Source of the DNA: Sorangium cellulosum
Lineage (GTDB): Bacteria > Myxococcota_A > Polyangia > Polyangiales > Polyangiaceae
NCBI RefSeq assembly: GCF_002950945.1
Contig: NZ_CP012673.1
Coordinates: 4,835,001-4,899,000 of the forward strand
Reading direction: 5' to 3'
DNA: 64,000 bases
How positions within the stretch are numbered: position 1 is the stretch's first letter; the number at the start of each line of letters is the position of its first letter. The translations under genes were made by a program, and so were the position numbers. The notes beneath the pieces were generated by a model. The model worked only from the letters and a program-made list of their open reading frames with translations. It had not been told where the DNA came from and ran no database searches. Shown one piece after another: positions 18,103 through 28,173 of this stretch.

Positions 18103-18390
18103 ATGACAGACGACATCGTTCAGGCAGCGCTCGACGCGGCCGAGGCCAAGATCGACAAGGAAGGCTGGGCCGAGCTCCCCGAAGGGCGACTCCTGACGCT
18201 CTACGCCGCGCACGACGGCGTGTCGCTCCAGGTGGCCAAGATCGAGGCGCTCCTCCGCCTGGACGGGCTCCTCAAGGCACGCAGCAACAAGGGCGAGACG
18301 TTCCTGCTCGCGCGGAAGGATGTCTTCGCCGTCGCCCTCGACGGCGGCGCCAAGGGAGCCCAGGCCAGGAAGGCCGGCTTCCTGGGCTGA
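18103..18390 (+). CDS. Small conserved-type hypothetical protein (95 aa)
   Basis: ATG 18103 is preceded by a purine-rich GGGACGGAAA. An upstream TTG at 18097 is possible but less likely. The product is 95 residues, charged and probably helical, without signal peptide or membrane segment. Its sequence (TDDIVQAALDAAEAKIDKEG to the end AQARKAGFLG) has codon use like its neighbours, so it is very likely a real gene. It precedes the methyltransferase gene by 16 bases and may be co-transcribed. The family is not recognised and no function is proposed. Confidence 0.75.
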   Translation: MTDDIVQAALDAAEAKIDKEGWAELPEGRLLTLYAAHDGVSLQVAKIEALLRLDGLLKARSNKGETFLLARKDVFAVALDGGAKGAQARKAGFLG

Positions 18391-18406
18391 TCGCGGCGCC
18401 ACCCCC

Positions 18407-19237
18407 ATGGCCCGACCGCCGAGATCAGGAGGCCCCGCGGCGCGCTCCGAGAGCCGGGCCGTCGACCTGGCGCTCGCCGAGCTGGAGCGCCGCTACGGCC
18501 TCGGCCGCAGCCTCGCCGCGCCCGGATGGGTGCGCGAGCGGGTCCTCGCCATCCTGACCGGCGTGGCCGCGCGCCTCGGCGTGTCCCCGCTCGCCGCCGC
18601 CGAGCAGCTGCCCGAGGACAAGCGCGCCCTCGAGGAGATCGTCGGTGCGCTCCGCGTGGGGGAGACCCGGTTCTACCGCGATCCCATCATCTGGGAGGCC
18701 ATCATCTCCACGGTGTTGCCCAAGCTGCCGCCCGATCTGCCCATCGCCGGGCTCTCGGCCGGCTGCAGCACCGGCGAGGAGGCCTACACCCTGGGCATGA
18801 TCCTCGCCAGCGCCGGCCGCCGCTTCAGCGTGCTCGGCGTCGACCGCTCCACCGCCGCCGTCGAGGCCGCGCGCGAGGCCGTCTACTCGGCCGAGGCCGC
18901 CGAGCAGCTCCCCCCGGCGCTCGTCCAGCGGTACTGTGAGCTCAAGGGCGGCGCGCTGCACGTCTGCCAGAAGCTCCGCGACGTCGTGTCCTTCGAGGTC
19001 TGCGACCTCGTCCACGCGGTGCCGAGCGGAGGCTTCCAGATCATCTTCTTCAAGAACGTTCTCCTGTATCTTGCCGAGTCTGCCGGCGACGCGGTGGCCC
19101 GCCGCCTCGCGGCCGAGCTCGGCCCAGGCGGGCTCCTCTTCTCGGCAGCGAGCGAGGCGCCGCGCCTCTGCGGCGCCGGCCTCACCCCCGTCCGGGTGAA
19201 CGCGCAGGTCACCGCCTTCCGCGCCCCGGGCACATGA
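18407..19237 (+). CDS. CheR-type protein-glutamate methyltransferase
   Basis: CheR enzymes methylate glutamates on chemoreceptors with S-adenosylmethionine. The 276-residue protein has the short all-alpha N-terminal domain (about residues 15-80), then TRFYRD, the CheR hallmark near residue 88, and the SAM-binding loop LSAGCSTGEEAYTL near residues 112-126. The later DVVSFEVCDL and FKNVLLYL (FCRNVLIYF in classical CheR) close the active site; here Arg-Asn is Lys-Asn. No receptor, CheA or CheB lies nearby, so it is an orphan CheR, common in myxobacteria. The start ATG 18407 is 16 bases after the upstream small gene. Confidence 0.88.
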   Translation: MARPPRSGGPAARSESRAVDLALAELERRYGLGRSLAAPGWVRERVLAILTGVAARLGVSPLAAAEQLPEDKRALEEIVGALRVGETRFYRDPIIWEAIISTVLPKLPPDLPIAGLSAGCSTGEEAYTLGMILASAGRRFSVLGVDRSTAAVEAAREAVYSAEAAEQLPPALVQRYCELKGGALHVCQKLRDVVSFEVCDLVHAVPSGGFQIIFFKNVLLYLAESAGDAVARRLAAELGPGGLLFSAASEAPRLCGAGLTPVRVNAQVTAFRAPGT

Positions 19238-19256
19238 GCAAACTACACCACACCGC

Positions 19257-22124
19257 ATGAGCTTCGACCTCTCCCCCGTCTCCAGGCCCAGCGGGCTCTC
19301 CGAGCTCCACGCCGCCTACGCGCGCGATCGCGCGGCGCTCGATCGCGCCGTGCCGAGCGGTCCCTCTCCGGCGGCGGACCCGGCGGCGCTCGGGGTCGCG
19401 CTCGGACGGCGTCACGCGCGCCTGCTCGACGACCTCCTCGTCCGCCTCTTCCAGCTGCTGCGCGAGTCCGGCAACCCGAGCCGCGCCGCGTGGGACGCGG
19501 TCGCGATCGCCGGCGTCGGCGGCTATGGCCGGGGGGCCGTCGCGCTGCGGAGCGACCTCGACGTGCGCATCCTCGCCCGCGACGCCCAGCGCGCGGGCGC
19601 CATCGCGGACGCGCTGCTCTACCCGCTCTGGGACATGGGCGTCACCGTGGGGCACCAGGTCGTCACCATCGACGACCTCGTCGAGAGCGCGCGCGAGGAC
19701 CTGCCCACCGCGACGAGCCTGCTCGACTGGCGGCACGTCGTCGGCGACGCGTCGCTGTCGGAGTCGCTCTGGCAGCGCGCCACCAACGGCCTGTTCGCGC
19801 ACTCGGAGCTGCCCCGCTTCATCGAGCGGCTCGGCAAGGAGATCTCGCAGCGGCACGAGCGCTTCGGCGGCTCGGTCTACCTGCTCGAGCCGGACGTGAA
19901 GAACGGCGCCGGGGGGCTGCGCGACCTCGACGTCGCCCGCTGGGCGGCGAAGGCGCGCTACGGCGTCGGCGAGTTCGAGGCGCTCGTCCGCTTCGGCGCG
20001 CTCGTCGCCCGCGAGGCGGAGGAGATCCGCGGCGCCGCGGAGATGCTCTGGCGCATCCGGAACCTCCTCCACGCGCAGTCCGGGCGGCGGACCGACCGGC
20101 TCACGTTCGACCAGCAGGAGATCTGCGCGGGCGCGCTCGGCTACAGCAAGGCCGCGGGGCCGGGCGGGGGCGGCGGCAAGGGCGCGCCGCCCTCGTCCGA
20201 GCCCGAGCCCGCCGTGTCGCCCGAGGCGGTCGAGCGCATGATGAGCGACTACTACCGGAGCGCCCGGACCATCTCGCGCGCCCTCGACATGATCATCTCG
20301 CGCGCCACGCCGACGCTCACGCGGCGGCGCCGCCGCGACGAGGACCTCGGCGCCGGCGTCCGGCTCTTCGACGGCTGCATCACCATGAGCGATCCGGACC
20401 TGCTCCGGACCGATCCGGCGATCGCCCTCCGGCTCGTCTCCGAGGCCGTCGACCGCGGCGTGCCGCTCCTGCCCTACGCGCGCGGCGCGATCGCCCGCGC
20501 CGCCGGCGATCCGGCGTTCTGCGCGGCGCTGCGCGAGAGCCCCGAGGCCGCCGAGCGCTTCCGCGCCCTCGTCGCCACCTGCAAGGAGACCGCGCTCCAG
20601 AGCGGCTCGGTCGTGCGCGAGCTGCACGACCTCGGCCTGCTGCTCGCGATGATCCCCGAGTTCTTGCCGGTCGTCGGGCGCGTCCACCACGACGTCTACC
20701 ACGTGTACACCGTCGACGTGCACTCGGTCGCCGCGGTCGACCGGCTCGCGGCGCTCGCGCGCGGCGAGCTCGCGGGGGACTTCGGGCTCGCGTGCCGGCT
20801 CGCCGCCGAGGCGACGCGGCCGACGATGCTGTTCTTCGCCACGCTCCTGCACGACGTGGGCAAGGCGATCGGCGGCACCGATCACAGCCGGCGCGGCGCC
20901 GAGATGGCGAGGACGATCCTGCAGCGGCTCGGCTTCCCGCCGGAGGACGTCGACGAGGCGTGCCACCTCATCCTGAAGCACCTCGTGATGTACCTCATCG
21001 CCACGCGGCGCGATCTCGACGACCCCGCGACCATCGCGGAGTTCTGCCAGGAGGTGCACGGCCGCGAGGGGCTGCGCGATCTCTTCCTGCTCACGGTCGC
21101 GGATCTGTCGACCACGAGCCCCACGTCGATGACGTCGTGGAAGGCGCGGATGCTCGACGAGCTCTACCTCGCCGCGGACGCGGCCCTGCGCGGCGCGCGG
21201 AGCGATGCCGGCCCGATCGGCGCCGACGACCAGCGCATGGCCCGCGCGATCAGCGGCACGGTGGGCGCCCTCGAGGATCTCCCGGCGGCGACCGAGGAGG
21301 AGCGGCACGCGCGGCGGGATTTCCTGGCCCGCTACCTCGCGTCGATGCCCGAGCGCTACCTCCTCTCGAACAGCCCGGCGGCGATCGCCGCGCACTCCGA
21401 GCTCGCGCGGCAGCAGCAAGGCTCCCAGAACGGCGTCGCGGTCGCGCTCGTGCCGTCGCGGCACCCGGAGGCCGCGGAGGTCTGCGTGGTCGCGCCGGAT
21501 CGCCCCGGCCTGCTCGCGGCGATCACCGCCGCGCTCGCCGCGTCGCGCCTCGAGGTCCACGCCGCGCAGATCCACTCGCGCGCCTGCGACGACGCTGGCT
21601 TCGACGAGGGCGGGACGATCCGCGCGAGGGCGGGCTCGTCCCCGCCGGCGGGCGTGCGCCTGCAGGCCGTCGACCTGTTCTGGGTGCGCGACCGCGGCGA
21701 CGGGGTAGGGGGGGTCGCCCGCGCGATCCCGAAGCTCATGGTCGACCTCCAGGCGGCGCTCTCGGGCCAGATCTCCGGCGCCGAGCTCGCGAAGAAGCGC
21801 CGGGGCGGCACGCTGCGCGAGCGCCCGACGCCGAAGGTGCGGACGCAGATCTCCATCGACGATCGCGCCTCGCACCACACGGTGATCGAGGTCCTCACGC
21901 GCGACCGGCCCGGGCTCCTGTTCGCGGTCTCGGACGCGCTCTACCAGCTCGGCCTGTCGATCTCGGTCGCCAAGATCAACACGGAGGGGACGCGCGTGGC
22001 CGACGTGTTCTATGTGAGCGAGGCGGACGGGGCGAAGATCGCGCCGGGCAAGCGGACGCAAGAGGTCGAGGAGCGGCTCCACGCGGTGCTCCAGGGCATG
22101 GACGACGAAGGGAGTGTCGGATGA
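19257..22124 (+). CDS. glnD: Bifunctional PII uridylyltransferase/uridylyl-removing enzyme
   Basis: GlnD senses glutamine and attaches or removes UMP on PII signalling proteins, controlling nitrogen assimilation. The 955-residue product has the nucleotidyltransferase motif GVGGYGRG...RSDLDV at about residues 86-103. A helical GlnD_PII_UTase domain follows with EPDVKNGAGGLRDL. An HD hydrolase domain begins near residue 530 (LLHDVGKAIGG...H) and two ACT domains lie near residues 740 and 876 (both contain DRPGLL). Order and length are standard. A Gly-rich low-complexity insertion occurs near residues 300-320. Its stop overlaps the start of the TPR lipoprotein gene (ATGA). Confidence 0.96.
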   Translation: MSFDLSPVSRPSGLSELHAAYARDRAALDRAVPSGPSPAADPAALGVALGRRHARLLDDLLVRLFQLLRESGNPSRAAWDAVAIAGVGGYGRGAVALRSDLDVRILARDAQRAGAIADALLYPLWDMGVTVGHQVVTIDDLVESAREDLPTATSLLDWRHVVGDASLSESLWQRATNGLFAHSELPRFIERLGKEISQRHERFGGSVYLLEPDVKNGAGGLRDLDVARWAAKARYGVGEFEALVRFGALVAREAEEIRGAAEMLWRIRNLLHAQSGRRTDRLTFDQQEICAGALGYSKAAGPGGGGGKGAPPSSEPEPAVSPEAVERMMSDYYRSARTISRALDMIISRATPTLTRRRRRDEDLGAGVRLFDGCITMSDPDLLRTDPAIALRLVSEAVDRGVPLLPYARGAIARAAGDPAFCAALRESPEAAERFRALVATCKETALQSGSVVRELHDLGLLLAMIPEFLPVVGRVHHDVYHVYTVDVHSVAAVDRLAALARGELAGDFGLACRLAAEATRPTMLFFATLLHDVGKAIGGTDHSRRGAEMARTILQRLGFPPEDVDEACHLILKHLVMYLIATRRDLDDPATIAEFCQEVHGREGLRDLFLLTVADLSTTSPTSMTSWKARMLDELYLAADAALRGARSDAGPIGADDQRMARAISGTVGALEDLPAATEEERHARRDFLARYLASMPERYLLSNSPAAIAAHSELARQQQGSQNGVAVALVPSRHPEAAEVCVVAPDRPGLLAAITAALAASRLEVHAAQIHSRACDDAGFDEGGTIRARAGSSPPAGVRLQAVDLFWVRDRGDGVGGVARAIPKLMVDLQAALSGQISGAELAKKRRGGTLRERPTPKVRTQISIDDRASHHTVIEVLTRDRPGLLFAVSDALYQLGLSISVAKINTEGTRVADVFYVSEADGAKIAPGKRTQEVEERLHAVLQGMDDEGSVG

Positions 22125-23176
22125 ACGAGAGGTGGACAGCGCGCGCGGCGCGGGGGACGGCCGGCGCGTGGCGGGTCGTGGCGGTCGTGGCGCTCGCGGC
22201 GTGTGTGCCGTGCGCAGCGGGGTGCGGGGGAGCGCAGGAGCCCCCGCGCGAGCCGCTGTTCGCCGATCCGCCGGAAGGCAGCGACGAGGCGGCCTCGCGG
22301 GGCGCGTCGTCCACCGAGCTGGACCGGGGGATCGCCTACATCAAGAACGAGAAATACGAGGAGGCGAAGCAGCACCTCGCGCGGGCGGTCGCGCACGAGC
22401 CGGGCAACGCCGAGGCGGCGTACTACCACGGGCTCGCGTGCGAGAAGACGAACGACCGCGCGGGCGCGGAGGCGTCGTACAAGAAGGCGCTCGAGAACGA
22501 TCCGAAGCTCGAGGCCGCCTCGCTGAACCTCGCGGCGCTCTACCTCGACGAGCCGCCGCGGCCCGACGAGGCGATCGCGGTGCTCACGAAGGCGATCGAG
22601 CACGCCCCCGGCCGGCCGGCGCTCCACCAGAACCTCGGCTACGCGTACGGGCTGAAGCGCGACGTCGCGAGCGCGAGCAAGCACTACGAGGCGGCGATCA
22701 AGGCCGAGGACACGGCCGCGACCCGCTTCGCCTACGGCGCGATGCTGTTCGAGGCGAAGGAGCTCGACCGGGCCGCGGCGGAGCTCAAGAAGGCGCTCGC
22801 CCAGACCGGCGACGACGTCGCCACGATCGCGACGATCGGGCGGATGCTCGGGCCGGCCGGGGCGTACGCCGACTGCGTGGCGGCGTTCGATCGCGCGATC
22901 AAGCTGAAGCCGGACGCCGAGCTCTACGTGCGCCGCGGGACGTGCCGCCACGAGCTGAAGGACGAGCAGGGGGCGCGCGCGGACTACGAGGCGGCGATCA
23001 AGGTCGACCCGCGGTTCGCGGCCGCGCACTACTACCTCGGCCTGTCGTTTCTCGCCGAGCGCCGGCCGCAGAGCGCGCTCCGGGCGCTGACCGAGGCCGA
23101 GAAGCTCGGGGGCGACAGCGAGATCGGCAAACGCGCGCGCGCGAAGGTGAAGGAGCTCAACGCGAAGTTCAGGTGA
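22121..23176 (+). CDS. TPR-repeat lipoprotein
   Basis: The 351-residue protein has an N-terminal signal segment with two possible lipoboxes, ALAAC (Cys28) and CAAGC (Cys35), so it is probably membrane-anchored outside the cytoplasm. From about residue 60 it consists of some eight tetratricopeptide repeats, for example ELDRGIAYIKNEKYEEAKQHL, NAEAAYYHGLACEKTNDRAG and RFAAAHYYLGLSFLAERRP. TPR proteins scaffold other proteins. The start overlaps the glnD stop, so expression is coupled to glnD, but the functional link is not obvious. A GC-rich hairpin follows the stop. Confidence 0.87.
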   Translation: MNERWTARAARGTAGAWRVVAVVALAACVPCAAGCGGAQEPPREPLFADPPEGSDEAASRGASSTELDRGIAYIKNEKYEEAKQHLARAVAHEPGNAEAAYYHGLACEKTNDRAGAEASYKKALENDPKLEAASLNLAALYLDEPPRPDEAIAVLTKAIEHAPGRPALHQNLGYAYGLKRDVASASKHYEAAIKAEDTAATRFAYGAMLFEAKELDRAAAELKKALAQTGDDVATIATIGRMLGPAGAYADCVAAFDRAIKLKPDAELYVRRGTCRHELKDEQGARADYEAAIKVDPRFAAAHYYLGLSFLAERRPQSALRALTEAEKLGGDSEIGKRARAKVKELNAKFR

Positions 23177-23179
23177 CCC

Positions 23180-23205
23180 GGCGGCCGCGCCGGCGCGCGG
23201 CCGCC
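23180..23205. terminator. GC-rich hairpin between convergent genes
   Basis: GGCGGCCGCG (23180-23189) and CGCGGCCGCC (23196-23205) form a perfect 10-base stem with a 6-base loop just after the TPR gene stop and before the end of parB on the other strand. There is no T-run, so intrinsic termination is uncertain. Confidence 0.4.
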
Positions 23206-23253
23206 TGAGCCGCGGTCGCCGCCGGCCGGCGTGCGGCGCTCACGCGCGCCGGC

Positions 23254-24158
<905 letters not shown>

Positions 24159-24162
<4 letters not shown>

Positions 24163-25091
24163 GATCTCGGTCGTGCGTCCCTCGCGCGCGCTCCGCCGGT
24201 GTTGGGCGGGGGATCGTCCTGTCGCTCCGCCTCGGCGGCGTCCCCACGCTGCCGCCTGATCGCGCCCGCCCCGGCGGCGGGCGCGCCCTCCATGATCTCG
24301 CGCGCGAGGCTCAGGTACCCCTGCGCCCCCTTCGACTGCGCGTCGTAGAGCAGCGCCGGCTTGCCGTGGGACGGCGCCTCGCTGAGCTTCACGTTGCGCG
24401 GGATGATCGCCTCGAAGACGCGGAAGTGCGCCCTCACCTCGTCGGCCACCTGGTGGGTGAGCGAGTTGCGCCCGTCGAACATCGTGAGCACGACGCCCTC
24501 GACCGAGAGCTCCGGGTTGAACCCGCTGCGCACCCGGTCGATGGTCGCCATGAGGTGCGTGAGCCCCTCGAGGGCGTAGTACTCGCACTGGAGCGGCACG
24601 AGCACCCGGTGCGCCGCGGTGAGCGCGTTCAGCGTGAGCAGGCCGAGCGACGGCGGGCAGTCGAGGACGACGAAGTCGTAGCGCGCGAGCTCCGGGGCGA
24701 TCGCGCCGCGCAGCCGCACCGCGCGGTCGCTCGCGTCCACGAGCTCCAGCTCCGCGGCCACGAGGTCCTGCGTCGCGGGCACCACGTCGAGCAGCGGCAC
24801 CTCGGTCGCGACGATCGCCTCCTTCAGCGCCGCCTGCCCGATGAGCACGTCGTAGAGCGACACCTCCACGTTGCGGCGCCGCACGCCGACGCCGCTCGAC
24901 GCGTTCGCCTGCGGATCGCAGTCGACGAGCAGGGTACGGCGCTCCGCCGCGGCGAAGCTCGCGGCCAGGTTGACCGAGGTCGTGGTCTTGCCGACGCCAC
25001 CCTTCTGGTTGGCGATGGCAAAGACGACAGGCGGAGGCTTGGAGGCGGAGCCGGGCTTTCCGGCCGCGCCCCCGTCGTTGGGCGATGGCAT
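24159..25091 (-). CDS. parA: Chromosome partitioning ATPase ParA (Soj)
   Basis: ParA forms ATP-dependent dimers on the nucleoid and moves ParB-parS complexes. With ATG 25091 it is 310 residues. The deviant Walker A, NQKGGVGKTTTSVNL, lies near residues 29-43 with the signature lysine. Walker A' is LVDCDPQANAS and Walker B is DFVVLDCPPSLGLLTLNAL. A C-terminal acidic/Pro-rich tail of about 40 residues is unusual. The frame extends upstream of 25091, but the family N-terminus fits this start, which precedes the Walker A by about 28 residues. parA-parB form one operon. Confidence 0.95.
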
Positions 25092-25595
25092 CGTGCTGTG
25101 TCGCGTCCGACCCGGCTGCTTACACGACCCCCACCGGCACGTCGAGAGATGCAGGAGCCTCGGCGCCGTCCCCCCGTTCGCTCGTCGGATTGTTGGCCGG
25201 AACAACGGGGCCGTCTACAGTGACCCACATGTCGCTTGATGTGGGCAAAAGTGATCGCGCGGCGGGGCGTCCGGCTCGCGGGCGTACTCCGGGGCGAGGC
25301 CGCTGCCTCGGGCTCGGGGGCGCGCTGCTGTCTCCGGGCGACCCGGGTCCGATCGATCGTGTCCTTGCCCGCACGTTCTGGTGCGACGGACGCGAGCGTG
25401 CGCCGTTCGCTCCCGCGCAGGTCCTCGTGCTTACGCCTTCGCTTCAACCCAGGTCGACGCCCGGCCCGCGCCGCCATCCCCCCGCGGCGCGCGTCGGGGA
25501 TCGGCGCTGGCTGCCCCTTGATCCACGGACGTGACGCCCAGCTTCGCCGAGCGGACCGACGCCATGACGTCGCCTCGGCAATCGTAGGAGGACAG
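25092..25595. other. Intergenic region upstream of parA and the 54-aa gene
   Basis: About 500 bases between divergent genes. Two short palindromes are seen: TTGTT-GGCCGG-AACAA at 25190-25205 and CCCACAT...ATGTGGG at 25224-25245. These could be operators for parA or the small gene, or chance. No convincing gene was found; the open frames lack supporting starts. Confidence 0.45.
25190..25245. promoter_or_regulatory. Pair of palindromes upstream of parA
   Basis: TTGTT (25190-25194) pairs with AACAA (25201-25205). CCCACAT (25224-25230) pairs with ATGTGGG (25239-25245) across an 8-base loop. They lie 100-155 bases upstream of parA on its coding strand and may bind a regulator. Neither matches parS. 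Confidence 0.3.
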
Positions 25596-25760
25596 ATGCC
25601 GCTTCCCAAGTCGTATCAGAGCTTTGCGGAGTTCGAGCGGGAGATTCTCCGCCCGAGCCGTGTGGGGTTCTCGCTCGAGGACATCGTCGAGGAGGAAGCC
25701 TCCTTCGACGCGGAGCTCGACTTCGAGAAGGACCCGTTTGACGTCTCGGACGACGACTGA
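25596..25760 (+). CDS. Small acidic hypothetical protein (54 aa)
   Basis: ATG 25596 follows a near-perfect ribosome binding site (TAGGAGGACAG). The product is 54 residues and strongly acidic: residues 26-54 are rich in Asp/Glu (EEASFDAELDFEKDPFDVSDDD) with a Phe every few residues. The N-terminal half is basic/aromatic (PLPKSYQSFAEFEREILR). It has no membrane segment. An intrinsic terminator lies 125 bases downstream, so the gene looks like a complete unit. The family is not recognised. Acidic small proteins of this kind often bind other proteins, but that is only a suggestion. Confidence 0.75.
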   Translation: MPLPKSYQSFAEFEREILRPSRVGFSLEDIVEEEASFDAELDFEKDPFDVSDDD

Positions 25761-25884
25761 GCACGACCGGGCGGTGCGGGCGAGCGCGGCGGACCCGCGA
25801 CCCGCGCCCCGCCCGAGCGTCCCGTCTGCATCGCAGCGCCGCGCGGCGCTGCACCTCAGCTTGCACGATCCCTCCCGGGATCCC

Positions 25885-25924
25885 GAGCCCCGGCGGCCGC
25901 CTCTCCGCCGGGGCTCCTTTTTTT
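25885..25924 (+). terminator. Rho-independent terminator
   Basis: GAGCCCCGGCGG (25885-25896) and CCGCCGGGGCTC (25905-25916) form a perfect 12-base stem with an 8-base loop, followed by a seven-T run (25918-25924). It is the clearest intrinsic terminator in the window and separates the 54-aa gene from tig. Confidence 0.9.
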
Positions 25925-26001
25925 AAGGCAGCGTCCTGTCGGTCGTCTTGACCCCCCCGGCGACGCGTGGCACGAGTGCCGCCCTTTCAAAAAAGACCGC
26001 C

Positions 26002-27270
26002 ATGCAAGTCAACGTCGAAAAGCTTTCTCCCGTGCTGTTGGAGTTTCAGGTGGAGGTCCCCGCGGACCGGGTCCGGAGCGAGGTCGACAAGGCCTATACG
26101 GCGCTCCAGCGGACGGCCCGGGTCAAGGGTTTCCGGCCTGGGAAGGCGCCCCGCCAGGTGCTCGCGCACCTCTACGGGGGCCGCATCCACGCCGACGTCG
26201 CCCAGCGGCTCGTCGACGCCACGCTGAACCAGGCGCTCGCCGAGAAGCAGGTGCAGCCGCTGTCCCAGCCGGCGATCGCGCCCACCGAGCTCCGCCCCGA
26301 CGACACGTTCTCGTACAAGGCCCGCTTCGAGGTCCGGCCCGAGATCGCCGAGGTCAAGTGGGAGGGCTTCGAGGTGAAGCGCCCCTCGACCACGCCGACG
26401 GAGGAGATGATCGACGCCGAGCTCACCGCGCTCCGGCGCGAGCACTCGACCCTGCAGGCGCCCGAGCCGGAGCGCCCCGCGGCGAAGGGGGATGTGGCGA
26501 CGATCAGCTTCACCCTGGCGGTCGGCGGCGCCCTGCACGACACGAAGGAGCAGGAGATCGAGACCGAGCTCGGCAGCGGCCAGGTCTTCAAGGAGATCGA
26601 GGACGCGCTCCTCGGGATGACGCCCGGCCAGGCGAAGGACGTGGCGGTCACGTTCTCCGAGCAGCACTCGAACGCTGACCTCCGGGGCAAGGAGGCGACG
26701 TTCCACATCACCCTGAAGGACCTCCGCGAGCGCATCTTCCCCGAGGTCGACGACGAGTTCGCGAAGGACTGCGGCGAGGAGAGCCTCCCCGCGCTGCGCG
26801 AGTCGATCCGCAAGAAGCTCGAGAAGGAGCTGACGCAGCGGGCGAGCGACAACGTCGCCGAGCAGCTCGTCGTCGAGCTCTGCAAGGCGAACCCGATCCC
26901 GGTCCCGCCGTCGCTCGTGGACCAGCAGGCGCAGCTCGCCGAGCGCGAGCTGCTCGCGACGGCCCGGCGCAAGGGGCAGCGGGTCGATCCGACGCCGGAG
27001 TTCCGCGCGCGCGTGCGGCTCGACGCCGAGATGAAGGTGCGCGCGGGCCTGGTCATGGCCGAGATCGCCAAGGCGAAGGAGGTCAAGATCACCGAGGCCG
27101 ACCTCGAGAAGGGCTACGAGGAGCTCGCCGAGCAGACGGGCAAGAACGTGGCGAAGATCAAGGCGGAGTACCGCGAGCCCCAGAAGCGCGAGCTCTTCGC
27201 CGGGATGATCCTCGAGGACAAGATCCTCGACATCATCGAGGCCGCGGCGAAGATCACCGACGCCGGCTAG
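26002..27270 (+). CDS. tig: Trigger factor (ribosome-bound chaperone and prolyl isomerase)
   Basis: Trigger factor meets nascent chains at the ribosome exit and assists folding. ATG 26002 gives the conserved N-terminus MQVNVEKLSPVLLEF and 422 residues. The ribosome-docking signature is present as GFRPGKAP (about residues 44-51). An FKBP-like peptidyl-prolyl isomerase domain (about 155-240) and a long helical C-terminal cradle follow. Length is typical. An in-frame upstream start at 25948 is possible but unlike the family. It begins the tig-clpP-clpX-lon block common to many bacteria. Confidence 0.95.
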   Translation: MQVNVEKLSPVLLEFQVEVPADRVRSEVDKAYTALQRTARVKGFRPGKAPRQVLAHLYGGRIHADVAQRLVDATLNQALAEKQVQPLSQPAIAPTELRPDDTFSYKARFEVRPEIAEVKWEGFEVKRPSTTPTEEMIDAELTALRREHSTLQAPEPERPAAKGDVATISFTLAVGGALHDTKEQEIETELGSGQVFKEIEDALLGMTPGQAKDVAVTFSEQHSNADLRGKEATFHITLKDLRERIFPEVDDEFAKDCGEESLPALRESIRKKLEKELTQRASDNVAEQLVVELCKANPIPVPPSLVDQQAQLAERELLATARRKGQRVDPTPEFRARVRLDAEMKVRAGLVMAEIAKAKEVKITEADLEKGYEELAEQTGKNVAKIKAEYREPQKRELFAGMILEDKILDIIEAAAKITDAG

Positions 27271-27528
27271 CCCGACACGCGGCGCGCGACACGCGCCCCG
27301 AGCCGCTGCGGCGCGCGCTGCACGCAGCGCGCTCGCCGCGCTTCCCCCCGCTCCGCACGGCGCGGCGCCTCCGACGTGTGCTGCGCCGGCGCCGCGCGTG
27401 TTCCGTGCGCCGCGCATCGACCCGCCGACATTTCCGGTAGCCTCGGGCGCGTTCGGTCTTGCGATCGGACGCAGTCTGGCCCAGGAGTAGAGCCCCTGCC
27501 GCGCGGCAGCAACCCCCCGGAGCACCGG

Positions 27529-28173
27529 ATGACCCGACGAGTCGAAACCCGCACCCAAGCCATCGAGTTTCTCGAACGCGAGAAGGCCTACATCCTCCCG
27601 ACGGTCACGGAGGTGACCCACCGCGGCGAGCGCGAGTGGAACATCTTCAGCCGCCTGCTCAAGGACCGCATCGTCTTCATCGGCACGGAGATCGACGACT
27701 TCGTCGCGAACGCCGTGATCGCGCAGTTCCTGTTCCTCGAGAGCGAGGATCCCGAGAAGGAGATCCAGGTCTACATCAACAGCCCGGGCGGCGTGGTGAC
27801 GTCGGGGCTCGCCATGTACGACACGATGCAGTACGTGCGCTGCCCGGTCTCGACGATGTGCATCGGCCAGGCGGCGTCGATGGGCGCGGTGCTGCTCGGC
27901 GCGGGCCGCAAGAGCCGGCGCTTCGCGCTGCCGCACGCCCGCATCATGATCCACCAGCCGCTCGGCGGCGCGCGCGGCCAGGCGACGGACATCGAGATCC
28001 AGGCGCGCGAGATCAAGAAGATCAAGGAGACGCTGATCGACATCCTCGTCGACGCGACCGGCAAGAACCGGGACGAGCTGGCGAAGGACATCGAGCGCGA
28101 CTTCTACCTGAGCGCGACGCAGGCCAAGGAGTACGGCCTGATCGACGAGGTCTTCCCGAAGCGGAACAAGTAG
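27529..28173 (+). CDS. clpP: ATP-dependent Clp protease proteolytic subunit
   Basis: ClpP forms a 14-mer chamber that degrades proteins fed by ClpX. The 214-residue sequence carries the serine protease triad: Ser117 in GQAASMGA, His142 in ARIMIHQPLGG and Asp182 in GKNRDEL. The YINSPGGVVTSGLA loop and the axial N-terminal region are normal. ATG 27529 is chosen because it gives an N-terminus of usual length for ClpP. clpX lies downstream with its own likely promoter, so both joint and separate expression are possible. Confidence 0.96.
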   Translation: MTRRVETRTQAIEFLEREKAYILPTVTEVTHRGEREWNIFSRLLKDRIVFIGTEIDDFVANAVIAQFLFLESEDPEKEIQVYINSPGGVVTSGLAMYDTMQYVRCPVSTMCIGQAASMGAVLLGAGRKSRRFALPHARIMIHQPLGGARGQATDIEIQAREIKKIKETLIDILVDATGKNRDELAKDIERDFYLSATQAKEYGLIDEVFPKRNK

